NCBI RefSeq assembly: GCF_946479605.1
Contig: NZ_CAMLGT010000012.1
Location: 1 to 31,797 of the forward strand
Origin: an uncultured Lacibacter sp.
GTDB taxonomy: Bacteria > Bacteroidota > Bacteroidia > Chitinophagales > Chitinophagaceae
Reading direction: 5' to 3'
Length of the DNA: 31,797 bases
Each line of letters starts with the position of its first letter. The stretch's first letter is position 1. The notes under the pieces are model-generated. The model was given only the letters and a program-made list of their open reading frames with translations, was not told the origin of the DNA and did not search any database. The position numbers and the translations under genes were made by a program. Shown here piece by piece: positions 15,277-24,251 of the stretch.

Positions 15277-16728
15277 ATGTCAAACTATTCAGAGAAATAC
15301 GAAGCGGTTATTGGGCTTGAAGTACACGCACAGTTACTCACCAAAACAAAATTGTTTTGTGGCGATAGTGCAGGTTTTGGGGCGGAGCCTAATACGCATA
15401 TCAGTCCCATTACATTGGCGCATCCGGGTACATTGCCAAAGCTTAATAAAGAAGCGATAGAGCTGGCAGTGCGAATGGGCCTGGCTTGCAATTGTGAGAT
15501 AGAGCAGAAAAACTATTTTGCACGGAAGCATTATTTCTATCCCGATCTTCCAAAAGGTTACCAGTTATCGCAACACACCACGCCGGTTTGCAAAGGCGGA
15601 TTTGTAAGGATAAAAACAGCATCAGGCGAAAGAAATATTCAACTCAACCGCATTCACATGGAAGAGGATGCCGGTAAAAGCATGCATGACCAAGATGAGT
15701 TTTATTCTGTTGTTGATTACAACCGTGCAGGCGTTCCATTGATTGAAATTGTAACAGAACCCGATCTGCACAGTGGCGATGAAGCTGCGGCGTATGTAAC
15801 TGAAGTGCGCAAACTTGTCCGCACGTTGAATGTATGCGATGGAAATATGGAAGAAGGTAGTTTGCGTTGCGATGCAAATATTTCTATTCGTTTAAAAGGC
15901 GATCCGAAGCTGGGAACAAAAGTGGAGATCAAGAATCTCAACTCAATCCGTTTTCTGAAAAAAGCAATTGATCATGAAGTAATGCGCATGATCGACATGA
16001 AAGAAAAGGGAGAAACAATTGTACAGCAAACAAGAGGATTTAATCCTGATACCGAAACTACATTTGCTATCCGCACAAAGGAAGATGCTGATGATTACCG
16101 TTACATGGCCGATCCTGATCTTCCGCCGTTTGTAATAACAGATGCGTTTATTCAGCAGGTCCGTGAGTCATTACCTGAAATGGCCGATCAAAAAAAGCAA
16201 CGCTTTATGCAGCAATATGCATTACCTGAATATGATGCAGCATTGCTTAGCGATGATAAAGAACTGGCTGATTATTTTGAACAAGCCGCAACAGCAACAA
16301 CTTCATTTAAACAAATTGCAAACTGGTTACTTGGGCCGGTGAAATCGGTATTGAATGAAGAGGGGAAAGAAATCAATCAGCTGAAAATAACACCGGTGCA
16401 ACTTGTTTCCATTATTCAATTGGTGGAAGAAGGTAAAGTGAGTCATACAATGGCTGTACAGAAATTATTTCCTGCAATGTTGAATGCAGAAGGTAGTACA
16501 GCAGCGGAACTGGCGCAGAAATTAAACCTGCTGCAGGAACGAAATGAAGATGCCTTGCAGCAATTGATCGATGACGTATTAGGAAGTATGCCACAAAAAG
16601 TAACCGAATATAAAAAAGGCAAGAAAGGATTGATTGGATTATTTGTGGGTGAAGTGATGAAGAAATCAAACGGCAAGGCCGATCCGAAATTGCTGAATCA
16701 ATTGGTGACAGAAAAATTAGCGAATTAA
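15277..16728 (+). CDS. gatB: Asp-tRNA(Asn)/Glu-tRNA(Gln) amidotransferase subunit B
   Basis: GatB is the kinase and tRNA-binding subunit of the GatCAB complex, which converts mischarged Glu-tRNA(Gln) or Asp-tRNA(Asn) to the correct amidated form in the cytoplasm. The 483-residue protein begins with the signature AVIGLEVHAQLLTKTKLFC and continues with YFYPDLPKGYQLSQ, HMEEDAGKS, DYNRAGVPLIEIVTEPD and EGSLRCDANISIR, all hallmarks of the GatB/GatE catalytic core. The C-terminal YqeY-like helical domain (about 330-480) contacts tRNA. gatA and gatC are not in this window, which is common because gat genes are often scattered. The TlpA-like gene starts 9 bases after the stop and is probably cotranscribed. 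Confidence 0.97.
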   Translation: MSNYSEKYEAVIGLEVHAQLLTKTKLFCGDSAGFGAEPNTHISPITLAHPGTLPKLNKEAIELAVRMGLACNCEIEQKNYFARKHYFYPDLPKGYQLSQHTTPVCKGGFVRIKTASGERNIQLNRIHMEEDAGKSMHDQDEFYSVVDYNRAGVPLIEIVTEPDLHSGDEAAAYVTEVRKLVRTLNVCDGNMEEGSLRCDANISIRLKGDPKLGTKVEIKNLNSIRFLKKAIDHEVMRMIDMKEKGETIVQQTRGFNPDTETTFAIRTKEDADDYRYMADPDLPPFVITDAFIQQVRESLPEMADQKKQRFMQQYALPEYDAALLSDDKELADYFEQAATATTSFKQIANWLLGPVKSVLNEEGKEINQLKITPVQLVSIIQLVEEGKVSHTMAVQKLFPAMLNAEGSTAAELAQKLNLLQERNEDALQQLIDDVLGSMPQKVTEYKKGKKGLIGLFVGEVMKKSNGKADPKLLNQLVTEKLAN

Positions 16729-16737
16729 TAATTACAC

Positions 16738-17865
16738 ATGAAACAAACATGGATCGTAGCTGCTATTGCTTTGTCGGTTGCAGCTTGTAAAAGTAACGGG
16801 AGTAAAAATTTTACTGTGAACGGAGATGTAAAAAATGCACCGGCCACAGTGGTTTATCTTGAGCAGATATCATTCGATAATATGCCTCCGCAGGTATTGG
16901 ACAGTATTACACTCAACAATGGAAAGTTTTCATTGAAAGGAAAAGCAGGCGAGGAATCATTACTGCAGTTGCGTTTTCCTCAATTGCCAAACGGGCCATT
17001 GTTTTTTGTGATCAACGATAAATCGGATATTACGATTTCCGGCGATTGGAATGATGTAAGGAAGTTAAGTTACAGCGGTTCACCTGCAAGTGAACGCCTG
17101 CATGAGTTTGTAGATTCACTTTCTGCAACACAGCAGAAACTGTTTGCAATGCAGAACGAACTGCAGGCAGGTATCCAGGACGATAGTTTACGCAGGGTAA
17201 AGGAAACCGATATGAACAATATGGTCACTTCATTCAGAGAGTATGTGAAAAGAGTGGCTGCTGAAGATAAAAGTCCGATGGTGAGTATGTTTGCCACTAC
17301 CATGAATACTGGTAATGATCTGCAGGAAAATGAAGCCATGTATAATAACCTGGTAAAACGTTTTCCCAACCACGCAGGAATACAGACTGTAGTAAAACAA
17401 TACAGGGAAAGTGTAACAGCTGCACCTCAGCCAAAGCAGGCAACACCGGCTATTGGCAGTATGGCTCCTGATATTACTATGCCGGATGTGAATGGTAAGA
17501 ATTTTTCATTAAGCAGTTTAAAAGGTAAATATGTGCTGGTTGATTTTTGGGCAAGCTGGTGCGGCCCTTGCCGTGCGGAAAACCCCAATGTAGTAGCAGC
17601 TTATAATAAGTTTAAAAATAAAAACTTCACCATTCTTGGTGTGTCGCTTGACAAAACAAAAGATGCATGGCTTGAAGCAATTAAAAAAGATGGCCTCACC
17701 TGGTATCATATCAGCGATCTGAAGTTTTGGGATAGCGAAGCAGTTGGTTTGTATGGATTCAATGGTATTCCGTATAACGTATTACTTGACCCATCAGGAA
17801 AAGTTATTGCTGATAATTTAAGAGGTAGTGATCTGGAAAGGAAGCTGGAAGAAGTGTTGCAGTAA
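16738..17865 (+). CDS. TlpA-like thioredoxin lipoprotein with DUF4369 domain
   Basis: The 375-residue protein has a lipoprotein signal (LSVAAC, lipid-bearing C17), so it is membrane-anchored facing the periplasm. An N-terminal DUF4369-type beta domain (about 25-115) is followed by a helical linker. A TlpA/ResA-type thioredoxin domain runs from about 235 to the end, with GSMAPDITMPDVNG, VLVDFWASWCGPCR (active-site C275 and C278), LGVSLDKTKDAWLEAI and the cis-Pro segment GFNGIPYNVLLD. Both active-site cysteines are intact, so it should act as a thiol-disulfide reductase, for example in cytochrome c maturation or rescue of periplasmic thiols. It follows gatB by 9 bases and ends at a bidirectional terminator. 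Confidence 0.92.
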   Translation: MKQTWIVAAIALSVAACKSNGSKNFTVNGDVKNAPATVVYLEQISFDNMPPQVLDSITLNNGKFSLKGKAGEESLLQLRFPQLPNGPLFFVINDKSDITISGDWNDVRKLSYSGSPASERLHEFVDSLSATQQKLFAMQNELQAGIQDDSLRRVKETDMNNMVTSFREYVKRVAAEDKSPMVSMFATTMNTGNDLQENEAMYNNLVKRFPNHAGIQTVVKQYRESVTAAPQPKQATPAIGSMAPDITMPDVNGKNFSLSSLKGKYVLVDFWASWCGPCRAENPNVVAAYNKFKNKNFTILGVSLDKTKDAWLEAIKKDGLTWYHISDLKFWDSEAVGLYGFNGIPYNVLLDPSGKVIADNLRGSDLERKLEEVLQ

Positions 17866-17888
17866 AAAGAACAGGTTTATATAAAGAA

Positions 17889-17920
17889 GAAAGCCGCTCC
17901 AATTTGGAGCGGCTTTCTTT
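17889..17920. terminator. Bidirectional terminator
   Basis: GAAAGCCGCTCC at 17889-17900 pairs exactly with GGAGCGGCTTTC at 17906-17917 around a 5-base loop, with T-rich tails on both strands. It separates the plus-strand TlpA-like gene from the convergent susD gene. Confidence 0.88.
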
Positions 17921-17946
17921 ATGAATCATGTAAGTGTAACCTTGAA

Positions 17947-19401
17947 TTAGTATCCAGGGTTTTGAGCACATGATTTATTTACAAGTAATTCAGCAATAGA
18001 AATTGGCCATACATACTGATCTGCAGAAGGCGCAACTGCACCAACTGTTCCTTTGGCTGGGAAGCTGGCGTTAAGACGTGCAATATCAGAAGTACGGAAA
18101 CCTTCACCTAACAATTCAATTCTTCTTTCTGTTAAGATGAGGGCTACCAATTCGTCCTTGGTTGCCGGAGCAAAATCCGGAATTGCTGCATCAGAACGTT
18201 TGCGGATAGCATTCAGGATTGCTAATGCTCTTGTGTTTACAGCAGTACCTGCTTCATTTCTTGCCAATGCTTCTGCAAGGTTCAGCATTACTTCAGCATA
18301 ACGTATAACAGGGCTCCAGTCTGCCGCATTGTTTGGATTTGGAAACTTGCGTAGCCATGTTTGGCCACCAGATTCAACCAACAAACCTCTGCGTGCATCA
18401 ACTGTTCTCCAGCCAGCGTCTGCATAAATACCAGGGGCAGAAGTGTTGAGCGCATACTCACCACCACCATTTGGACCTGGATTGTAGTACCAGCCCAAAC
18501 CATTTTGCGTTCCGGGAACATCTAAAGCAGTAAATGGCATTGACAAAATTGCTTCTGCAGAAGTATAGTTTGTATATACAGTTGCCACATTTGCTAACAA
18601 GCCATTTGCAACACCGGTAGGAGCACTCCATGGTGCAGCATTCGGAACAAGTTTGTTTGCTTCTGTAATTACGTTTGCCCACTGTCCCATATTCAGGTAC
18701 ACTCTTGATTTGAACGCAGCAATAGTATTCTTATGTGCACGGGTTGTATTGAGTGTAGCATTTGCATAAGATGAAGGAACATCTGCTTCGGCTTCATTCA
18801 GGTCTTTCAGGATCTGTGTATAGATCTCAGCTGTAGTAGCACGTGATTGATTCTGATCTCCACTTGAGGTTTCAGGTTGCAGTTTCAGAATAACGCCGGG
18901 TTTGCTTCCGTTTCCATCTGTGTAAGGGCGTGCGTACAATTGCATTAAAATAAAATAAGACATTGCACGAGTAAACTTTGCTTCTGCTATTAAATTCTTC
19001 TTGAGGTTTTCATTGATTGATGATTTTGTTAAACCATCAATCACCACATTACAACGGTTAATAGCGGCATAACCAGCAGCCCACAAATTCTGTACTTCAT
19101 TGGCACTTGCAGTTAAGTTAAACTGCCAGGTAAGCCATGCAGTAACAGCATTGTTTGTTCTGTTAATAAATTCTTCACCCCGAACATCCTGGTAAACCTG
19201 GTAACGCCCTGCGAGCATTTGCCCGGCTTTGATTGCAGAGTATAATCCGTTTACCTGTTGAACTGAGCGTGCAGAATCACTGAAAGCAACAGCATCAGAC
19301 AGAGCTGTTTGGGGAATTGGTTCAAGCTTCGATTTGTTACAACTGGTTAAAACAGCTCCAACCAATAGAAATATTAATAGTTTAAATTTCATGATCTTCA
19401 T
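17947..19401 (-). CDS. SusD/RagB-family nutrient-binding lipoprotein (second pair)
   Basis: SusD proteins are surface lipoproteins that form a lid over their SusC partner and bind the substrate. The 484-residue protein has a lipoprotein signal ending in LTSC (C21). Typical SusD features are the helical region with AEAKFTRAMSYFILMQLYARPYTD near residues 140-163, the segment RYAEVMLNLAEALAR, and the C-terminal ERRIELLGEGFRTSDIARL; it ends QNPGY. ATG 19401 is used; ATG 19392 would shorten the signal by three residues. It starts 11 bases after the susC stop, so the pair is one operon. No enzyme lies downstream, so the substrate is unknown. It ends at the bidirectional terminator. Confidence 0.93.
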   Translation of the reverse strand: MKIMKFKLLIFLLVGAVLTSCNKSKLEPIPQTALSDAVAFSDSARSVQQVNGLYSAIKAGQMLAGRYQVYQDVRGEEFINRTNNAVTAWLTWQFNLTASANEVQNLWAAGYAAINRCNVVIDGLTKSSINENLKKNLIAEAKFTRAMSYFILMQLYARPYTDGNGSKPGVILKLQPETSSGDQNQSRATTAEIYTQILKDLNEAEADVPSSYANATLNTTRAHKNTIAAFKSRVYLNMGQWANVITEANKLVPNAAPWSAPTGVANGLLANVATVYTNYTSAEAILSMPFTALDVPGTQNGLGWYYNPGPNGGGEYALNTSAPGIYADAGWRTVDARRGLLVESGGQTWLRKFPNPNNAADWSPVIRYAEVMLNLAEALARNEAGTAVNTRALAILNAIRKRSDAAIPDFAPATKDELVALILTERRIELLGEGFRTSDIARLNASFPAKGTVGAVAPSADQYVWPISIAELLVNKSCAQNPGY

Positions 19402-19412
19402 TTTTAAGTTAA

Positions 19413-22400
19413 TTAAAATCCTACGTTAACACCAAAGTTGAAGCTTCTTGCCTGTGGCACAGAGTTACGGTCAACACTTGGGTTGCCATTGCCGTTACCA
19501 TTTGAAGAAATTTCAGGATCGTATCCTGTGTATTTGGTTAAAGTAAACGCATTGAGGACTTGTGCATAAATACGGAAGCTGCTGATACCGATTTTTTCAA
19601 CAGCTGTTTTTGGAAGTGAGTAACCCAATGTAATGGTACGTAATTTCAGGAAATCGCCTTTTTCAACGTTTTCTGTCATTACAATGCCAGAGCCATTGGA
19701 AATGTTATCACCAAACACAATGCGTGGGATATTTGTAATATCACCAGCTTTTGTCCAACGTGTTAACGCTTCTTTTGAGTTGTTCCAGCTACGCATATCT
19801 CTTAAACCGGCTTTTGTACCATTGTACACATAGTTGCCGCCAGAGAAGAAGAACAACATATTCAGATCAAAGTTTTGATAACGGAGTGTATTATCCCAAC
19901 CGCCACTCCATTTTGGAAGAGCTGGTCCAACGATGATGCCATCATTCGCCTGGTCTGCAACACGTGGAGCTACAGCGCCTGTTGAAACGAGTGTCCATCT
20001 TGAAGCTACAGGAGCAGCGTGGTTGTATTGAACAGCTGTACCATCACGATAGTAGAAAATACGCTGACCATTTGCAGGATTTACACCACCTGTACGAACA
20101 GCATAGAAACTACCGATTGATTCTCCTACACGGATCATGCTTGGACGTTCAAGACCTGATGTTGCAGGCTGAATATCTGCATTACCTGCTGCAAGAGCAG
20201 TAACTTCATTTTTAAGTGTTGTAATGTTGAAGTTTGTATTCCAGCTGAAGTTTTTCTTTTGCAGAACTGTTGCACCAACTGTAATCTCAATACCCTTATT
20301 ACTCATACTTCCAACGTTTGTAAGGATTGAGTTACCCGGAATACCCCTTGAAGGAGCTTGTGGTTCCGCAAGAATGAGGTTATCTACATTATTGATATAA
20401 TAAGTAGCTTCTACATTAATACGGTTATTCAGGAAACCTAATTCCAATCCAATATCTGTTTTCTGGCTTGTTTCCCATTTCAGGTTTCTGTTACCAGCCT
20501 GCGAAAAGGCAAGTGAAGGGCTTGCACCATATAAGCCACTTCCAAAGAAGCTCCAGAAAGCGAAGTCGTTAATGCCTTGGTTGTTACCAACAACACCATA
20601 GCTGCCTCTTAATTTCAGGTTGCTTAACACTTTTGATAAACCTGAGTTCTGGAAGAACTCTTCTTCACTGATTACCCAACCAGCCGAAGCGCCCCAGAAA
20701 TTACCATACTTGTTCTCAGGTGCAAAAGCTGAATAACCATCTCTGCGACCATTGATTGACAACAAGTATTTTTTGTTGAAATCGTAGTTAACACGGCCAA
20801 AAAATGAAACAAGATAGTTTTCACTTAAAAAGTTTCCAAAGGGAACAATTGTATTGAAACCACCCTGGAACTCATTATAAAAAGGGTCTGTTACACCTTG
20901 GCGGTTGGCACCCCATCCGTCAGACGATGTGTATTGCTGTTCATTACCAACTAAAGCAGCAATGTTGTGATTGCCAAAGCTCTTGTTATAGTTCAATACG
21001 TTTGTCCAGTTCCATCTTTTGTATGTTTGAAGATTGTTGAATGATGAACCACCATTTGCAACACCATCGCCATGTAATGCATTCTGGAAAGCTTTGTTTA
21101 CAACATTCATATTGTCAATACCAAATGTTGTTCTTAATGAAAGACCATCAATGATCTTTACGCTGCCGTAAGCATTTGCAATAAAGCGATCAGTAACAGA
21201 TGAGAATTTATTCAGATCAATTAACATTTGGGGGTTCGTGAACTGAAGTGCTGTAATGTTTCCACCCTGGCCAATGGTGTTACTAACTGTATTAATGTTG
21301 TAGCTGCCATTATTCAAATACACCGGTACGTTTGGCATCAGGTTAAAGCCAAGACGGGCAATACCGGATGTGGCAAATGCACCACCGGGAGTTGAGCCGG
21401 AGTTAACACCATTGTTATTTGAATTTGAGTATTGAAGTTTACCGCCAATTGTTATACGGTTGTTTACTTTGTGGTCAAGGTTCATTGTAGCATTTAAACG
21501 GGTAAAGTCATTAGCTTCAATCATACCTTGCTGTTTTGTATAACCGGCAGAAAAGTAATAATTGGTTTTATCGTTAGCTCCGGAAATATTCACATTGTGG
21601 TTTTGTGAAATTCCTGTTCTGTAGATGACATCATACCATTTAGTATCTACAGGGTTGCCATCAGGGCCAATGTATGGATAGAAACCACGGGTAGTTCCGT
21701 TAGGAGGAGTACCGGCATTGGTTAAACCTTCGTTTTTAATGGTTTCGTATTCACGGCCATTTAATACAGGAATAAGGTTAAATGGTTTTGTAAAACCTAC
21801 CCATGCATCATAGTTTACTCTTGCACGTCCCTGCTTTCCTTTTTTAGTAGTAATGATCAAAACACCAGCCGATGCTCTTGAACCGTAAATGGCAGCTGCT
21901 GCAGCATCTTTCAATACATCAATACTTTCAATGTCGTTAGGGTTAATATCACCTAATGGGTTGTTTGCAACGTTTCCGTTACCAACATCTCCTGAGAAAG
22001 ATGCCACACCATCAATTACCACCAACGGAAATGAACTTAAACTGATAGAGTTAACACCACGAATACGAATAACAGGTGGGTTGTTAACAACACCATTCGG
22101 GATAGTGATGCTAACGCCTGCAGCACGACCAGATAATGCCTGATCGAAACTTTGTACCGGAAGGTCTCTCACCTTATCGCCACCAATTGTTACAACACTT
22201 CCTGTAAGGTCTTTTTTCCTTACGGTGCCATAACCTACTACTACTACCTCAGAAAGCGCTTTGTCTTCTGGTGCAAGTTTCACTGCAAAATCAGTGCGAC
22301 TGCCAATGCTAACCTCCTGCGAAGCGAAGTTTACATAACTAAATACTAATACTCTGGCTGAAGAAGGGATGCTTAAACGAAAGCTCCCGTCGGCTCCCGT

Positions 22401-22556
22401 GGTAGTACCAACGGAGGAGCCTTTTACTGTAACGGATACACCGGCTAATGGAGTTCCATCTTTTTCGTCGGTTACCTTACCGGTAACGGTCTTGTCTTGC
22501 CCGAACATGGTAAATGAACAGAGCAGCAATGACATCATGATTGCAAGTTTTCTCAT
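19413..22556 (-). CDS. SusC/RagA-family TonB-dependent outer-membrane transporter (second pair)
   Basis: SusC proteins are 22-strand TonB-dependent barrels that import glycans, peptides or other oligomers together with SusD. The 1047-residue protein has a signal peptide (MRKLAIMMSLLLCSFTMFGQ), then a carboxypeptidase-like regulatory domain at about 22-100 (KTVTGKVTDEKDGTPLAGVS). A TonB-box-like SEVVVVGYGT follows near 102-111. The plug carries the family signature NDIESIDVLKDAAAAAIYG, followed by the barrel, ending in the aromatic FNFGVNVGF for barrel assembly. Length and domain order are complete. A promoter with both elements lies 110-145 bases upstream, so this pair is transcribed separately from the pair before it. 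Confidence 0.96.
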   Translation of the reverse strand: MRKLAIMMSLLLCSFTMFGQDKTVTGKVTDEKDGTPLAGVSVTVKGSSVGTTTGADGSFRLSIPSSARVLVFSYVNFASQEVSIGSRTDFAVKLAPEDKALSEVVVVGYGTVRKKDLTGSVVTIGGDKVRDLPVQSFDQALSGRAAGVSITIPNGVVNNPPVIRIRGVNSISLSSFPLVVIDGVASFSGDVGNGNVANNPLGDINPNDIESIDVLKDAAAAAIYGSRASAGVLIITTKKGKQGRARVNYDAWVGFTKPFNLIPVLNGREYETIKNEGLTNAGTPPNGTTRGFYPYIGPDGNPVDTKWYDVIYRTGISQNHNVNISGANDKTNYYFSAGYTKQQGMIEANDFTRLNATMNLDHKVNNRITIGGKLQYSNSNNNGVNSGSTPGGAFATSGIARLGFNLMPNVPVYLNNGSYNINTVSNTIGQGGNITALQFTNPQMLIDLNKFSSVTDRFIANAYGSVKIIDGLSLRTTFGIDNMNVVNKAFQNALHGDGVANGGSSFNNLQTYKRWNWTNVLNYNKSFGNHNIAALVGNEQQYTSSDGWGANRQGVTDPFYNEFQGGFNTIVPFGNFLSENYLVSFFGRVNYDFNKKYLLSINGRRDGYSAFAPENKYGNFWGASAGWVISEEEFFQNSGLSKVLSNLKLRGSYGVVGNNQGINDFAFWSFFGSGLYGASPSLAFSQAGNRNLKWETSQKTDIGLELGFLNNRINVEATYYINNVDNLILAEPQAPSRGIPGNSILTNVGSMSNKGIEITVGATVLQKKNFSWNTNFNITTLKNEVTALAAGNADIQPATSGLERPSMIRVGESIGSFYAVRTGGVNPANGQRIFYYRDGTAVQYNHAAPVASRWTLVSTGAVAPRVADQANDGIIVGPALPKWSGGWDNTLRYQNFDLNMLFFFSGGNYVYNGTKAGLRDMRSWNNSKEALTRWTKAGDITNIPRIVFGDNISNGSGIVMTENVEKGDFLKLRTITLGYSLPKTAVEKIGISSFRIYAQVLNAFTLTKYTGYDPEISSNGNGNGNPSVDRNSVPQARSFNFGVNVGF

Positions 22557-22667
22557 GCTAGTTTAGGTTTATGAATAAAAAAAATATCCTTTTTAATATA
22601 GGAGCCTAAGGGGTAGCGAAAGAGATGGTAAGGTTTATGTTGGCCGGTCGAAAACGATGATTGTATC

Positions 22668-22700
22668 CAAATATAATGTACCGTTGGATATGGTTTCAAA
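22668..22700 (-). promoter_or_regulatory. Promoter of the second SusCD operon (TTTG - 21 bp - TATATTTG)
   Basis: On the minus strand TTTG at 22700-22697 is followed after 21 bases by an exact TAnnTTTG box, TATATTTG, at 22675-22668. This matches the Bacteroidota -33/-7 layout in both elements. The leader to the susC ATG would be about 105 bases. Confidence 0.65.
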
Positions 22701-22733
22701 GAAATAGACAACATTTATTTGGTAACGCTGCAT

Positions 22734-22760
22734 AAAAAAGGCCCCGAAACCGGGGCCTTT
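22734..22760 (-). terminator. Rho-independent terminator of the first SusCD operon
   Basis: AAAGGCCCCG at 22737-22746 pairs exactly with CGGGGCCTTT at 22751-22760 around a 4-base loop. On the minus strand the stem is followed by a T-run at 22739-22734. It begins about 20 bases after the susD stop at 22783. Confidence 0.9.
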
Positions 22761-22782
22761 AAAAATTAGTACATTCCAGAAA

Positions 22783-24228
22783 TTAACTGGCGTAACCAGG
22801 ATTTTGTTGCATTAACGGATTTGCCAACATTTCCGGCTGAGGTATTGGTAATACAAAGCGGAAGTTGTTTGCAGGCAATGTAGTTCCTGCAGGGCTAGGG
22901 ATATCCGTTCCTGAACGTTCTACCGGTAAACCTCTTCTTTTCAGATCAAAGAAACGATGACCTTCAAAAGGAAGTTCTTTAAAACGCTCAAGCATGATCG
23001 CATCGATAGCCGCTTGCTTAGTAGCAAAAGTTACATTGGTATAACCGTTGATACGTGCCGCACGCAATGCATTGATATCGCTCTCAGCACTGTTAGCACC
23101 AGTGATCTTGTTTTGCTCAGCTCTTGCTTCTGCACGGATCAGGTACATTTCACCAGTACGGAATACCTTACCGTTATTGATGTTTTCATTCGTTTCACCA
23201 ATACCTGTACCAATGTACTTTACAATTATTTTTGAAGGACGGCTGAGACCTGCATAGATAGGCTCGTCTTTCAAATAAGAAGCAAAACGAACATCATTTG
23301 CTGCATCATAACTGTTCCACAATTTTGTAGAAGGCTGCCAAGTAATCGTGCCTGGAGCTGTTACTGGTCCTATACCTCTGAAAAGAGAGCCAATACGACC
23401 TCCAATTGTGTTAGTTCTGATCAATTGGAATGCAACTTCAACAGGTGCAGTAGCGCTTGCATCTGTCCAAATACCAGGGAACTGTGCTGCTGTAGCCAAA
23501 GGCAGGGCATTGATGTAGTTTGTTGCATAAGTTTCAGCCGCTGCCCAGTCACGCATGTATAATGCTACACGTGCATGTAGTGCATTAGCAGCAGCAACAG
23601 TAGCTCTGTTCCTGTCAGTCAAAGCTGTTGGCAACAGGGTTTTTGCTTCTGTAAGATCAGCATTGATCTTTTGAAAATATTCGCCCATTAAGATCCTTGC
23701 CTGTGGAATTACTGTAGGCGTTTCTACGTAAGGCATAGCTAAACCAGCCGGATCATAGTTGCCGCAGTAGTAGCGGAACAGTTCAAAATAACCATAAGCA
23801 CGGAGGAATAATGCCTCGCCTCTGATACGACCTTTTTTTGCATCATCACCAGCAACCGTTGATTGTGCATTTGGTAACGCAATTAAAACACGGTTTGCAC
23901 GATCAATTATCCTGTAGTTAGGGTTAATTGCAGTGTAGCTGTCACGTAAGCCTACGTCAGCCGAGCTGTATTGCCATTCGTGTGTTGTGATGGCATTGTA
24001 GAATTCTGAACGAACTACTTCGTCTGCAAAAACTGCATTCATGAGGATGTTCATTTCAACACCCAATTGTGCATAAGCACCCAATACAGCTGATTCGTTG
24101 TTTGATACTGTTTTTAAGGCTACATCACCGGCAATGAGATCCGTTTCCGGGATGTCGATCAATTTATTGCATGATGACACAGAAAGAAGAAGTGCCAAAG
24201 ATGCTATTGCTAATTTTTTAAGTTTCAT
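22783..24228 (-). CDS. SusD/RagB-family nutrient-binding lipoprotein (first pair)
   Basis: The protein is the surface lipoprotein partner of the SusC encoded just upstream. From ATG 24228 (preferred over a TTG two codons earlier) it has 481 residues, with a lipoprotein signal ending LSVSSC (C20). SusD features include GEALFLRAYGYFELFRYYC near residues 135-155, TGEMYLIRAEARAEQN, and ERFKELPFEGHRFFDLKRRGLP near the C-terminus, then the ending QQNPGYAS. The segment DRANRVLIALPNAQ is also typical. It starts 23 bases after the susC stop, and its operon ends at the hairpin near 22740. The ligand cannot be predicted from the sequence or neighbours. Confidence 0.93.
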   Translation of the reverse strand: MKLKKLAIASLALLLSVSSCNKLIDIPETDLIAGDVALKTVSNNESAVLGAYAQLGVEMNILMNAVFADEVVRSEFYNAITTHEWQYSSADVGLRDSYTAINPNYRIIDRANRVLIALPNAQSTVAGDDAKKGRIRGEALFLRAYGYFELFRYYCGNYDPAGLAMPYVETPTVIPQARILMGEYFQKINADLTEAKTLLPTALTDRNRATVAAANALHARVALYMRDWAAAETYATNYINALPLATAAQFPGIWTDASATAPVEVAFQLIRTNTIGGRIGSLFRGIGPVTAPGTITWQPSTKLWNSYDAANDVRFASYLKDEPIYAGLSRPSKIIVKYIGTGIGETNENINNGKVFRTGEMYLIRAEARAEQNKITGANSAESDINALRAARINGYTNVTFATKQAAIDAIMLERFKELPFEGHRFFDLKRRGLPVERSGTDIPSPAGTTLPANNFRFVLPIPQPEMLANPLMQQNPGYAS

Positions 24229-24251
24229 TGTCAAATCTTTTACGTAAACAA